Of a stretch of 26,002 bases of DNA, positions 15,577-24,744 are shown in pieces. Location: IMG/VR virus record IMGVR_UViG_3300031774_000131, positions 1-26,002 of that record. One strand, given 5' to 3'. The notes under the pieces are model-generated. The model saw only the letters and a list, made by a program, of their open reading frames with translations, was not told where the DNA came from and did no database searches. The first letter of the stretch is position 1; each line of letters opens with the position of its first letter. The translations under genes and the position numbers were made by a program. The stretch comes from a virus.

Positions 15577-18500
15577 TTACTTTTTCTTTTTCTTTTTCTT
15601 GAATAGTGGGTCTTTTTCTAAATTAAGCACACCAGTTTCCCAATTCATTAAAGGTTCATCCGATCGTGTAAAGTTACCACTGAAATAATCAAAGTCATCT
15701 TTATAATCAAGTTGCTTACCAATTGGAGACTTTATATACCATCCATCCCCGCCGTTATACATATTTCTTGTAGATTGTAATGCTTCTCTAATCTTCTCTG
15801 GAACTGGTTTGTTTTCTTTAATTCTATTCTCAAAGTACAATCTAGTAGTAATTAATCGTTCTTCGTGTTGTTTTCCAACGAATGTGTTCGCTTTAAGAAT
15901 CTGATTAACTATAGAATCTGTGTTACTTTCTAACTCTGCGTTTATATTTTCTTCGCTGAGACCTTTGTTTAAGAAACTAAACTCTGGATTAGCCTGTATA
16001 TATGCTCGAGTAAATAGACCTTCCTCTTTAGAAGTAATAGTCTCGCCAGCTTTAACAGTCTGTAACTTCTTCTCTACATCATTTAATATAGCTAAAGATA
16101 TATCAGCTTGCAAATCTTGAAACTGATTAAGTGACATATTGCTCTTATGGAGATTTGGAAAGAATTTAAGTACTGCTGCTTTTTCTGCTCTATTTAAGTT
16201 TATTAATCGTCTCCAATCGTAACCTTCAGTCACTGCACCTTGAATATCGGTTTGTCGATTAGCTTTAACACGTATTAAATTGATTGCTAAAAAATCTTGA
16301 GTATTCTCATCAAAGTCATCATTCATATCTACAACTCCAGAATCAACAGCTTCTATTAGTTCCTCAGAAGTAAATCCATAAATACCAAAATCATCAAACT
16401 TTCCTGACTTAGCCATCTCGTACATTCTTTCTACGGTCCGTATTTCCGTACCGGGTGTAACCCATCCAAGTAGCATTTCAGCACCCTTGAACATACCAGT
16501 TTTTTCTCCAACATGATCTACTTTTCTACCCGGGGTAGATCTACGTAAAATCCTTAATACATTTTCTTCTGATGTTCGATTTTCGTCAGTGGAATTAAGA
16601 ATTAAGTGATTCTTAGTAAAGTTAGGTCTAATAGTTAATTTCTTTAAGTCTTCATCATTTAATTTTAAACCATCTTCTGGATTTACAAAGTTTTCATCTT
16701 TCTCATTCCACATATTCATAGCTTTTAGTCTTGTCTCTAAGTATAGAATACCGGACATGCTGTTAGCTGCACCTACAATTTTAAGATAACCGGGCATAGG
16801 TCCTTGAAAATTATTATTTCTCCACTTTACGCCTTCTAACATTCCTTGTTGTTCTTCTATCGAATTAACCTCTGTGTTGTTCAGCCATTTTTCTGGATTT
16901 TTTTTGAACTTATCTGCTTCTTCTTTAATACGTTCAGCTTTAGGCAAAATAAGAATGTCATTCTCATCAGGTTTAAAGTCACCTTTTACGAGCTTAGCTA
17001 TTACTAATGGATAATTTTTGTCCATCCATCCAGCTACATTTAAAGAGGGTGTATCTGCTCTTGCAAGCTCTAGCTGAGCGTAAAGGTATTGTTTAGCTTT
17101 AAGAACTTGTATATCTCTAGTACCTTCCAGAGGTAATTCTCCGTCTTTATCTAATTCACTCTGCCAGTCAGCAATCCAAGATTGATTATTTATATCTTTA
17201 AATGTATTCGCTTTAGCTGTCAAGTCTACATTATTATCAACCGTCTCATCGCCGAAGAAGAAACCGGGAATTTCTAGTCCATCAACATCAAATCCCTTTG
17301 ACTCCATTTCTTTTATATATTCATCTACCTTTTTCATTACCTTGTTCTTACCATTAGCAGTCTTTATTAAATGAGTACCACCATTTTCTATTGTATTTTC
17401 TCGGAAAAAATTTTCAAAACCACCATCAATTCTTTCTTTGATAGCTTTTTTAGTCTGTGTAACTTCAGACTGTAATCGCTCTAACTCAACTACATTTCCT
17501 ATATTTCCTTTAAGTAAGTCATCAGCTTCGGGGCTATCGAATCCTATAATGAATCCATCCTTAGCTGCTGGATGGGCAATCTTCACGTCATGTAATAAAT
17601 ACTCTAAGCCACCTCTGGTCAGTTTATTCTTTACGCTAGGTAATGTATCAAGAAAAATTTGTATAGCTTCTTGTGCATTTACACCATCTATTTTTTGTAT
17701 TTTTAATATTGCGTTATTGAAATTTCCATCATGAACTACCCTTTTTGTACCATCCTCAAGTTCTGTTACTGTCGTGCTAGTAGCAGCATCTAAAATTATA
17801 CTCTTTTTCTTTTTTTCTGTACCAGCGTAGTACCTTCTAAGAGTAGTTTGTTTATATGTAGCTATAGCAGCTGCTTGTTCCTTTGCTAGCTCAGGTAATA
17901 GATGCCTGTTAACGTATTTCTGAGCTTCTCTTGAGTTTCTATCTATACCTTTAGCGTCTAGATCTATATAGTATTTAGTAAGGATACTTGTAACAGCTCT
18001 ATCAGAAATGCCGTTTGCTTGATCTTGAGTTGCTGCGGAGTATATAAAGTTATCTTCAATTTTAGTATTATAAGCTGAGGCGGCATGCTTGTTATAAGCA
18101 TCATTTATTCCATCAAGATCTATCTCTTCACCTGTTGGAAAATATTGGAGTTTTAAAAATTCAAGAGCCTGTTCATCTACTTCACCTGTCTCTTCATTAA
18201 ATGCTATTTTTCTAAGCTGCTCGGTTAATTCAGTATCGGTTAATTCACTAAGATCTTCTAACTCCTTTAGCTTATCTTTTGCATTTTTATCTAACTTTCT
18301 AAATTTCTTTAGAGTTTCTCGAGAGTCTTTATCAGCATCAAGAACTTTTTTAAATTTAGCACCTTCACCAAGAAAATCCTTCAACTTAGAAGCATTCTCA
18401 ATATTATCGGTAGCCATTTGCTTCTCAATTTGACCTAAACCTTGTAAGAACTCTTTTAGCTCATTTTGATTATTAGTAATACTCTCATTAGCTGCTTCTG

Positions 18501-18594
18501 ATAAATCAGCCGAGGTATCTTCCCAGTTGGTATCACTGATATCAGGTATCTGATCCCGTGGTGTACCAATTATATTTGAATATGATGATGTCAT
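15577..18594 (-). CDS. internal virion (ejection core) protein, T7 gp15-like
   Basis: A 1005-residue protein in the gp15 position (T7 gp15: 747). Residues 30-140 are strongly charged with heptad-like spacing (KLKDFLGEGAKFKKVLDADK and KNAKDKLKELEDLSELTDTE), suggesting coiled coils. No membrane segment is apparent. It ends in seven consecutive Lys. In T7 gp15 stacks with gp14 and gp16 to form the periplasmic tunnel for DNA entry. It overlaps the gp14-like gene by four bases and abuts the gp16-like gene. Identity comes mainly from size and order. Confidence 0.8.
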   Translation of the reverse strand: MTSSYSNIIGTPRDQIPDISDTNWEDTSADLSEAANESITNNQNELKEFLQGLGQIEKQMATDNIENASKLKDFLGEGAKFKKVLDADKDSRETLKKFRKLDKNAKDKLKELEDLSELTDTELTEQLRKIAFNEETGEVDEQALEFLKLQYFPTGEEIDLDGINDAYNKHAASAYNTKIEDNFIYSAATQDQANGISDRAVTSILTKYYIDLDAKGIDRNSREAQKYVNRHLLPELAKEQAAAIATYKQTTLRRYYAGTEKKKKSIILDAATSTTVTELEDGTKRVVHDGNFNNAILKIQKIDGVNAQEAIQIFLDTLPSVKNKLTRGGLEYLLHDVKIAHPAAKDGFIIGFDSPEADDLLKGNIGNVVELERLQSEVTQTKKAIKERIDGGFENFFRENTIENGGTHLIKTANGKNKVMKKVDEYIKEMESKGFDVDGLEIPGFFFGDETVDNNVDLTAKANTFKDINNQSWIADWQSELDKDGELPLEGTRDIQVLKAKQYLYAQLELARADTPSLNVAGWMDKNYPLVIAKLVKGDFKPDENDILILPKAERIKEEADKFKKNPEKWLNNTEVNSIEEQQGMLEGVKWRNNNFQGPMPGYLKIVGAANSMSGILYLETRLKAMNMWNEKDENFVNPEDGLKLNDEDLKKLTIRPNFTKNHLILNSTDENRTSEENVLRILRRSTPGRKVDHVGEKTGMFKGAEMLLGWVTPGTEIRTVERMYEMAKSGKFDDFGIYGFTSEELIEAVDSGVVDMNDDFDENTQDFLAINLIRVKANRQTDIQGAVTEGYDWRRLINLNRAEKAAVLKFFPNLHKSNMSLNQFQDLQADISLAILNDVEKKLQTVKAGETITSKEEGLFTRAYIQANPEFSFLNKGLSEENINAELESNTDSIVNQILKANTFVGKQHEERLITTRLYFENRIKENKPVPEKIREALQSTRNMYNGGDGWYIKSPIGKQLDYKDDFDYFSGNFTRSDEPLMNWETGVLNLEKDPLFKKKKKKK
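15580..15600. repeat. hexanucleotide repeat coding the poly-Lys tail
   Basis: CTTTTT is repeated three and a half times on the plus strand, giving AAG/AAA codons for the last Lys residues of the gp15-like protein. It directly precedes the stop codon and the start of the next gene, so it also forms the A/G-rich leader of the gp16-like gene. Such a tract is prone to replication or transcription slippage. Confidence 0.8.
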
Positions 18595-19427
18595 ACTAAC
18601 TCCATATCTACGTCAATTTGGTCGTAATCTACAGTTAAGAAGTTTAGGTTGTTAGTTGATGCGATACCTACAGCCATAGGGTTAACCTTAACAACATCTT
18701 GAGCCATAACTCCACGAAAGCGTCTATCAGCACCCTTGTAGCTAAACTCATATATCTTATAACCTTTAGGTGATATACCAACCTGTTTAATATTATCTTT
18801 TAATCTACGGTCAGAGGCACCTCCACCAAAGAACCAAGACATTGGACCGGCATTTAATGAATTCGCACCAGTTGCTCCTAGACCTCCCAAGCCGTATATG
18901 CTTGCTGCTGCACCTAAAGCCATCGTACCAATCTTTAAGGCACCACCAAGTCTATTAGTTGGAGTTAGCATAGTAGGTGCTCCATACATAGCTGGTAAAC
19001 CTAATCCTTCTCTTGCTGCTGCTCTTGAAGCTTGCAGCTTACGTAAGGCTCCAGTGTTTGCATAAGCCATATTTCTTCCTAATATATTATCTACAACACT
19101 ATCAACTTCGGATCTCTTCTGTAGTAAAGCTTGATACTTTTGAAGACCAAACTTAACAGAACGTCCACCTTCATTTACAGCTTTAGAAGCTAAGAAAGCT
19201 TTTGTAGCATCTTCTATGACACCTCTACCTTTACCTATATTTGTTAGAGCAGAAGCATAGAAATCACTAAGTGTTCTAGTGAATCCTAATACACTTGTAT
19301 CTAATCTTCGTCTAAAAGTGGATTCTTTATTAGCAAATATGAGGCCATTTTGCCAATGAGTGACCACCTTAGTTTCATTTTCTCGTTTGTCGGCCGCTCT
19401 TTGACCGGCATTAAGATCCATGCACAT
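18591..19427 (-). CDS. internal virion protein, T7 gp14-like, with C-terminal peptidase S74 module
   Basis: A 278-residue protein. Residues 1-200 fit the T7 gp14 position and build: a helical N-terminus, an Ala-rich hydrophobic Gly segment at about 160-190 (LKIGTMALGAAASIYGLGGL), and WFFGGG at about 198-203. From 205 the sequence SDRRLKDNI opens a compact intramolecular chaperone (peptidase S74, endosialidase type), continuing with GYKIYEFSY and FRGVMAQDVVKVNPMAV. Ser205 and Asp206 are the expected self-cleavage pair. In T7, gp14 forms the outer-membrane part of the DNA tunnel. The start overlaps the gp13-like gene by 17 bases; an ATG two codons later is possible. Confidence 0.82.
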   Translation of the reverse strand: MCMDLNAGQRAADKRENETKVVTHWQNGLIFANKESTFRRRLDTSVLGFTRTLSDFYASALTNIGKGRGVIEDATKAFLASKAVNEGGRSVKFGLQKYQALLQKRSEVDSVVDNILGRNMAYANTGALRKLQASRAAAREGLGLPAMYGAPTMLTPTNRLGGALKIGTMALGAAASIYGLGGLGATGANSLNAGPMSWFFGGGASDRRLKDNIKQVGISPKGYKIYEFSYKGADRRFRGVMAQDVVKVNPMAVGIASTNNLNFLTVDYDQIDVDMELV

Positions 19428-19851
19428 GGCAAAACTCTATAAATTGTACTTTATTTGGTCCGTATTCAAACTTACGTAAGAACTTGAAACCTAGAAATCT
19501 AAGTAATTTTAAATGTACTTTGTTTCTACTATCAACTATATTCCAAAGGAGAGGCTCATTACGGCTATCGACATACCGTTTGGCTTCTCTTGCGAATGTA
19601 ATTGGATATCGGTTAATATCAGGAGTGCAAAGCATCCATATATTACCATCTTCTCCTACTCCGGCCATGCCAGCAGTCTTGCCGTCAGGCACTGTGAAAT
19701 ACACGTAGGAAGGGTTGTGAGTCATGAGAAGGGGTAGTTCGTTATGATCTATCCCATGACCTTCTTCGACCTCTCTGAGGTCATCTGGACGGAGATTAGA
19801 GGCCACCTCCTTGGCAGCCTCCAATGTTAGTGGGTGTGTATATTTAGCCAC
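19411..19851 (-). CDS. T7 gp13-like protein (GNAT-fold internal/assembly protein)
   Basis: Matches the T7 gp13 family: an N-terminal LTLEAAKEVASNLRPDDLRE segment, a central HNPSYVYFTVPDGKTAGMAG strand pair, and the LLWNIVDSRNKVHLKLLRFL / GFKFLRKFEYG C-terminus that parallels T7 gp13. T7 gp13 is needed for proper virion assembly though it is not retained in the virion; the family has an acetyltransferase-like fold. I choose the GTG at 19851, which overlaps the tail-tube B stop by eight bases and gives 146 residues (T7 gp13: 138). A GTG at 19896 would add 15 residues lying within the preceding gene. Confidence 0.8.
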   Translation of the reverse strand: MAKYTHPLTLEAAKEVASNLRPDDLREVEEGHGIDHNELPLLMTHNPSYVYFTVPDGKTAGMAGVGEDGNIWMLCTPDINRYPITFAREAKRYVDSRNEPLLWNIVDSRNKVHLKLLRFLGFKFLRKFEYGPNKVQFIEFCHVHGS

Positions 19852-22702
19852 GTCTGTAGTATTTAGGTGTATAATTACCTTCCCAAGATACTGCACGTAA
19901 TGTAGCTGGGGCGGGATGTGATGATTTTAACGTAACATCTACGTTTGTATTCTTTTCGTATACAGGAATTGTTTTAATAAACTCTTCTAAGTATGGTGCA
20001 TCAGAAGCATTATATTCATCAAGCTCAGTTGACTCGTATACTTCCGTATAATCTGTTTTACCTACACGTTCAAGTGTGGTTTCGTAAAGCCCTATTTTTC
20101 CAAAGTGAAGTTTTACTCTATGTAAGACTAATGAAGCATTTACATCTGATCGAGTACTATTCCCTTCTTGTCTAGTGTAGTAAAATGTAGGAAATTTAAC
20201 TTCATATGGATAAATATATCCTATAGTTAATGTAGCACTTGACCAATCGCCGGGTAGTGTAAAGCTAGTTGTGCTTGTACTCGTAGGTTTTGCATATCTT
20301 CCAAGTCGTGCAGCGTTAGTATTTGTATCAACAACCACTAAGTCATGATTAGGTGTAGTTACACTAGGCAACCAACTGACACTACTAAAGGTTGTAAGAT
20401 TTGTAGATGCACTAAAACTTCCACCACTTATAGTAGTATAATTATCTACATGTAATAGAAACTCAACTTCATCTTGAGTTATACTAGGATCTGATGTAGT
20501 CTGTACAAGTTTAATAGACTGTAGAAACTTATCACTATCTAAAAAGAAGTATTCATCATTAATAATAAAATGATATAGTAATGGATTATTAAGTTTCCAT
20601 TTAAACCATGCAGCTTGTTTTCTCTCTTCAGATACTTGGAAGTATTTATAACCATAAACAATATCAGAATCAGTCTTACCCATTAAGACAACAGCGTTCT
20701 CTCTTGAGTTAGTTAATAAATCAATATCTTTAGGTAGTAAAGTAGGGACAACCTTACTTACTTCAACTATATTAGGTTCACCTTCTCTCTGAGTATTAGC
20801 CATTTCATTAAATCGACTATACTTACCAGAGTTATCTAGGTAGGCTAATGTCGTTCCTAGAGATATCGGGGGTATGGTTTCGTTGTAATTAAAAGTTGAG
20901 ACACTACGTAACTTAGCTGTATCAGGGTTTAAAACTGTATCATCTGATGATAATAAGAATTGCTGGTTTGTACTAAATATAACTAAACCTGTGTTTATTT
21001 CTATACCATCAAATAATTCAGATGGGAATATAGAAGCAGCAGATATATCTATAGGATCAGCAGCGGATACTGTAAGAGCTGATTCAGCAAAGAAATCGGG
21101 AGTACCAAATGTTCCCGGTCTAGATGTTATTACATTTTCTCCTGATAATAAAGCTAATCTATTACGAAAAAATAAAACTTTATTAATACGTTGACCTACA
21201 AATGAAGGTAGAGGGTTAGTGATATCATCACCTACTTCTCGATCAGCATATGTAAATTGTTTTACAGTAAATGTAGTAGTAGCTGTACGTTGTATAACTA
21301 AAGGCATATTAGTTAGAGATTTGGCTATACCCGGTTTAGCACATTCTGCCCATGAACCAGTACCATCTCTACTATTTTCTCCTTCAAATCTTAAATAATA
21401 ATCATCTTCCTCAGCCATTCTAGCATTAGCTATCTTGACTATATACCCATGTTTACATTGATTAGGTAAGTTTTGTACATCGTTTACAGAGCCTTGAAAA
21501 CATCGCATCAGATCCTCTTCAACAACCTCTATACTAAACGAGCTAGTACTGGAAAAATATATACCCGGTCCTATAACTTTGGCTGTAATACCACTAGGTA
21601 AGTTAGCTGTAATACCACCAAGAATAGTATCAGCAGTTACAGCTGTATCAGCATCAAAAGGTGTAGGAGCTGGTCGTATTAAACCATCCCCATTAGAAGA
21701 CACAGTAGCGTTAACTTGTGTGCTTTCTATCTCGGTTACGGTTATTTCTATATAAGATTGTCCATCAGAACTACTTGCTTCATCAGCATGCTCTGGATTA
21801 ACTCGTACAACGTCACCAACTTCCCAACCTTCACCACCATGTAGTAAGACACATTCTATATTATAGCTACATCTGTAGTTTTGTCCGTCTGGTCCGTCGC
21901 TTGAAGCACTGTAGTTAGGGCTAACACCTTGCTGACCTAAAGCTGTTATACGAAATGTTAGGTTATCTCTACCTGTAGTTAAAGTTGTACCACTGCTGTT
22001 TTTAACATGTACTATATTACTTGAACTGGTGTAACTATTAGCAGCTGTGGCAGCATAAACTTCTGTACCTATACCGGGACAATGTCCTGATCCGTCTCCT
22101 TCATCAAAGTCATTTCCAGTAACTTTTATTTTAGTAGCTCGCTTAACAGTTGTAACAGTTGTACCATTGTTTATATTAATACCATACTGCCTACCGTTTT
22201 CAGTACGCATTAATTCTACATATCCAAAATGAGCATCTGGTGTAGCATCCGTTGTTCCTGTTGTTCCGATAAGAGTATTAGCATTAGTAGCATCACGATT
22301 AGTGAGAAAAGTTGTATCATTAATCGTAAGTGTCTGTATATTCTCTGGTGTACTTGTAGCTAAGTAATTTGTTATAGCTGTCTGGCCACCAGTACCGTAA
22401 GCTGTGGTCATCTGTACACCATCATTGCAACGCCAAACACGGATTTGACCGTCAGCTGCAATCTGTCCTATGTATGATCCTTCTGTCTCATCACGAAAAT
22501 AATGAAACCACGAACCACCACCCTGTACGTTAGCTAGAGGAGCTGTGCCAACTCTTTTAGCACCCGGTCTTTTAAATAGACCTTTAGTTATGTCTGGTAT
22601 TGCGTTTGTTATCTCTTGTACCTGACCGGGAAATTTTAGCTGGTCAGGCTGTTCTGACATTCCTAGTGAGTATTGAGGGATAGTTTGTGTAATTGTTGTC
22701 AT
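19844..22702 (-). CDS. tail tubular protein B, T7 gp12-like (nozzle)
   Basis: A 952-residue protein, larger than T7 gp12 (794). The N-terminus MTTITQTIPQYSLGMSEQPD, then FPGQVQEITNAIPDITKGLF and KRPGAKRVGTAP, is the signature of this family, followed by HYFRDETEGSYIGQI. Long Thr/Ser-rich beta segments and an insert at about 190-350 explain the extra length. The C-terminus (VTLKSSHPAPATLRAVSWEG) is also typical. It forms the distal tail nozzle below the gp11 ring. Starts on a TAATG overlap with the gp11 gene, which implies coupled translation. Confidence 0.94.
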   Translation of the reverse strand: MTTITQTIPQYSLGMSEQPDQLKFPGQVQEITNAIPDITKGLFKRPGAKRVGTAPLANVQGGGSWFHYFRDETEGSYIGQIAADGQIRVWRCNDGVQMTTAYGTGGQTAITNYLATSTPENIQTLTINDTTFLTNRDATNANTLIGTTGTTDATPDAHFGYVELMRTENGRQYGININNGTTVTTVKRATKIKVTGNDFDEGDGSGHCPGIGTEVYAATAANSYTSSSNIVHVKNSSGTTLTTGRDNLTFRITALGQQGVSPNYSASSDGPDGQNYRCSYNIECVLLHGGEGWEVGDVVRVNPEHADEASSSDGQSYIEITVTEIESTQVNATVSSNGDGLIRPAPTPFDADTAVTADTILGGITANLPSGITAKVIGPGIYFSSTSSFSIEVVEEDLMRCFQGSVNDVQNLPNQCKHGYIVKIANARMAEEDDYYLRFEGENSRDGTGSWAECAKPGIAKSLTNMPLVIQRTATTTFTVKQFTYADREVGDDITNPLPSFVGQRINKVLFFRNRLALLSGENVITSRPGTFGTPDFFAESALTVSAADPIDISAASIFPSELFDGIEINTGLVIFSTNQQFLLSSDDTVLNPDTAKLRSVSTFNYNETIPPISLGTTLAYLDNSGKYSRFNEMANTQREGEPNIVEVSKVVPTLLPKDIDLLTNSRENAVVLMGKTDSDIVYGYKYFQVSEERKQAAWFKWKLNNPLLYHFIINDEYFFLDSDKFLQSIKLVQTTSDPSITQDEVEFLLHVDNYTTISGGSFSASTNLTTFSSVSWLPSVTTPNHDLVVVDTNTNAARLGRYAKPTSTSTTSFTLPGDWSSATLTIGYIYPYEVKFPTFYYTRQEGNSTRSDVNASLVLHRVKLHFGKIGLYETTLERVGKTDYTEVYESTELDEYNASDAPYLEEFIKTIPVYEKNTNVDVTLKSSHPAPATLRAVSWEGNYTPKYYRRG

Positions 22703-23322
22703 TATCTTCTAAGGTTTCTCCAAGGTTGATAAGTTTGATATGCGGTATCATCTTCAAACCCAAACATGCTGTGATCTCCTTGCTTGCATTCATACTCCAT
22801 AAGAGCTGCTCTAGCAAGTGCTTCTTGCTGGGCTAATAATTTAACAAGTTCTGGGTTAGATACTAATTTTGTAGCAGCCATTCTAGATGCTCTATAGACT
22901 ATATACCTTCTAAATATAATAGGTAGATCTTCAAAATTATATAACTTAACAACGTCAAGATCAATACTATCTACATCTTCAAATAAATTAGTATGATCTA
23001 TTTTATCATATAAAAACCCGTTACGACGTACAAAGTCATAAGTTCTGCGAGACTGATTATCATGATGATCTAAAGATAGTACATCGTTACCTATCTCGAT
23101 CTTATGAGTAGTGGAATCAGGGGTATATTTTACATGTTTTTCTGTATTAAAATGCCACCCCTCTGCTTGCGTGTCTACGTTCGCATCACGGAGTAGATTA
23201 TATATTAATGATATTTCTGGGTTATCAAAATTAAGAGTGGTTAAGGGTGATTGTCCAATAGCCCCCAGTATATTATTTACTGCGGACAGTTCGGTGTCGA
23301 TGTCAATAGTTGTGGAAGCCAT
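22702..23322 (-). CDS. tail tubular protein A, T7 gp11-like (gatekeeper)
   Basis: A 206-residue protein (T7 gp11: 196). DTELSAVNNILGAIGQSPL, then NVDTQAEGWHFNTEKHV and LYDKIDHT are typical of the T7-type adaptor that sits between portal and nozzle and serves as fibre docking site. It begins at an ATG only one base after the U9 tract of the terminator behind the capsid gene, so there is no ordinary Shine-Dalgarno in front of it. It ends on a TAATG overlap with the nozzle gene. Confidence 0.94.
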   Translation of the reverse strand: MASTTIDIDTELSAVNNILGAIGQSPLTTLNFDNPEISLIYNLLRDANVDTQAEGWHFNTEKHVKYTPDSTTHKIEIGNDVLSLDHHDNQSRRTYDFVRRNGFLYDKIDHTNLFEDVDSIDLDVVKLYNFEDLPIIFRRYIVYRASRMAATKLVSNPELVKLLAQQEALARAALMEYECKQGDHSMFGFEDDTAYQTYQPWRNLRR

Positions 23323-23323
23323 G

Positions 23324-23348
23324 AAAAAAAAAGGGAGCCGAAGCTCCC
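23324..23348 (-). terminator. intrinsic terminator between capsid and tail tube genes
   Basis: On the minus strand GGGAGC (23348-23343) pairs with GCTCCC (23338-23333) around a TTCG loop (23342-23339) and runs straight into nine T (23332-23324). This is a textbook rho-independent terminator with the extra-stable UUCG tetraloop. T7 has its own partial terminator at exactly this place, after gene 10, where it keeps capsid transcripts high relative to the downstream tail genes. The same role is likely here. Confidence 0.92.
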
Positions 23349-23364
23349 GTATAAAAAATAAAAA

Positions 23365-24507
23365 TTAACCAAATGCTGTTGGTGCAGTGCCTGTACCAGC
23401 GTACAGTTCTACAGCAGCAGCTGGGTTTAAGTAGTCTGCTCCCATAGCAAGTCTTCCGAGGATTACATCACCTTGGTAAACCACTGAGATGTCTCCACTT
23501 GTTACTTGAACTTGTGGGCCGATTGCTTCAACACAACCTGCAGCTTCTTTCTGGAAGATAAGTCCACATGAGTTGTTGAACTTAGCTTCTTGTCCGTAGT
23601 CGTTAACGGTAGCGTTATGATCGTCACCCATTGCTTCGCCTACGAAAGAGCCTGAGTTTCCGGGATCTGTTATACCGGGTGCAGTTGCAGATGCAGTTCC
23701 GTACTTAGTACCAAACTTTCCAAAGAAAGGAATGTTCATTGACTTGTAAATCTTGATTCCAGCAATTTCGATGATGCCATTACCTGATTGTAATGAGTCA
23801 CCTTGCTCGTCTCTGTTAACAAGACCATTAGAACCAACAGCTTGGATAAGCTCGTAGTACTGTCTTGGGTTAAGAACACCAACTCTGCCTTCAGTAGATA
23901 CTCCTTTCTCATCAAGAGCAGCAGCAGCATCATAGAATGCGTTAATTAGTGAAGCTGATACATATGCGTCAGCACCTGAGTTGTTTGTTCCTACTCTGAT
24001 CTGTGTACCACCGGGCTCTACAAAGTTAGCCTTTGTGATTGGACTAGCTTTTCTAGCTGCCTTAGAGATAGCTCTGAAGATCTTTCTGTCGTACTTCTCA
24101 GCAAGAGCGTATCCAATCTTCTTGGATATTTCACCACGTAAGTCGTAGTGTGCTAGTGTTTCATCTAGCTCATAAACAAATGCACTTGAGATTAATAAAT
24201 CGTCGCATGTAATTGTTTTTTCAGCTACTGGAGGTGCTCCATCGGAGTTACCTAGTATGCTGTTTCCTGGAGTATGATACTCCGCAGTTGTTCTACCTGT
24301 GTAGATGAACTGAAGACTCTTACCATTAGTAAGTGATCTCTTCATTACAAGGTCTCTAGCGATTGTATTACGCTGGAAGCCTTTGAACATCTCTCCACTG
24401 AACAACTTTAAAAATAATGCTCTTCTAGCAGTAGTTGTAGAAGCAGCACCATTATCAGCACCCGGGCTAGTTAAGCTCGTGGTTAGTGTGCTATTTTGTT
24501 GTGCCAT
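23365..24507 (-). CDS. major capsid protein, T7 gp10-like
   Basis: A 380-residue capsid protein of HK97 fold as used by T7-like cyanophages. Diagnostic stretches are RRALFLKLFSGEMFKGFQRN, FIYTGRTTAEYHTPGN, LISSAFVYELDETLAHYDLR and GVLNPRQYYELIQAVG. The C-terminus (DVILGRLAMGADYLNPAAAV) is also typical. It forms the icosahedral head. It is followed after 16 bases by a strong terminator and preceded by a riboswitch and two tiny genes. No good Shine-Dalgarno precedes the ATG, which is notable for what should be the most abundant protein. Confidence 0.96.
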   Translation of the reverse strand: MAQQNSTLTTSLTSPGADNGAASTTTARRALFLKLFSGEMFKGFQRNTIARDLVMKRSLTNGKSLQFIYTGRTTAEYHTPGNSILGNSDGAPPVAEKTITCDDLLISSAFVYELDETLAHYDLRGEISKKIGYALAEKYDRKIFRAISKAARKASPITKANFVEPGGTQIRVGTNNSGADAYVSASLINAFYDAAAALDEKGVSTEGRVGVLNPRQYYELIQAVGSNGLVNRDEQGDSLQSGNGIIEIAGIKIYKSMNIPFFGKFGTKYGTASATAPGITDPGNSGSFVGEAMGDDHNATVNDYGQEAKFNNSCGLIFQKEAAGCVEAIGPQVQVTSGDISVVYQGDVILGRLAMGADYLNPAAAVELYAGTGTAPTAFG

Positions 24508-24519
24508 TGATATGGATTG

Positions 24520-24744
24520 TTAAAAGTTTATATTGCTTTGTACAAATTTTTCTCGAGATTGTTGTGGTCTATCCCACCGTCTAGACGGCTGATGGTATCC
24601 GGCGTACCGGGCAAAAGCCAATAGAGAAGAGGTCCGACTCTGAGGTGCCTCTTGTCTCATGTGATATAGAACGTGTGTCCATTCTATAAAACAGAAAAGA
24701 GCTACAATCGAAATGATTGCAGCCCAACATGAATTTAATTTCAC
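24520..24744 (-). CDS. 74-residue membrane protein starting at GTG
   Basis: The GTG overlaps the stop codon of the 17-residue peptide (GTGA), so coupled translation from the peptide's ribosome binding site is likely. Residues 1-28 (KLNSCWAAIISIVALFCFIE, then WTHVLYH) form a hydrophobic span, and the rest is basic and Arg/Ser/Gln-rich (QSRTSSLLAFARYAGYHQPS). An in-frame stop just before the GTG rules out a longer form. It ends 12 bases before the capsid ATG. A competing frame beginning MLGCNHFDCSSF covers part of the same stretch, so reality of this gene is probable, not certain. Confidence 0.5.
   Translation of the reverse strand: MKLNSCWAAIISIVALFCFIEWTHVLYHMRQEAPQSRTSSLLAFARYAGYHQPSRRWDRPQQSREKFVQSNINF

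Noticed and set aside
19852-19896. Upstream GTG start for the gp13-like protein
   Set aside because: It would add 15 residues that lie inside the tail tube B gene and exceed the family length; the GTG at 19851 overlapping the stop fits better.
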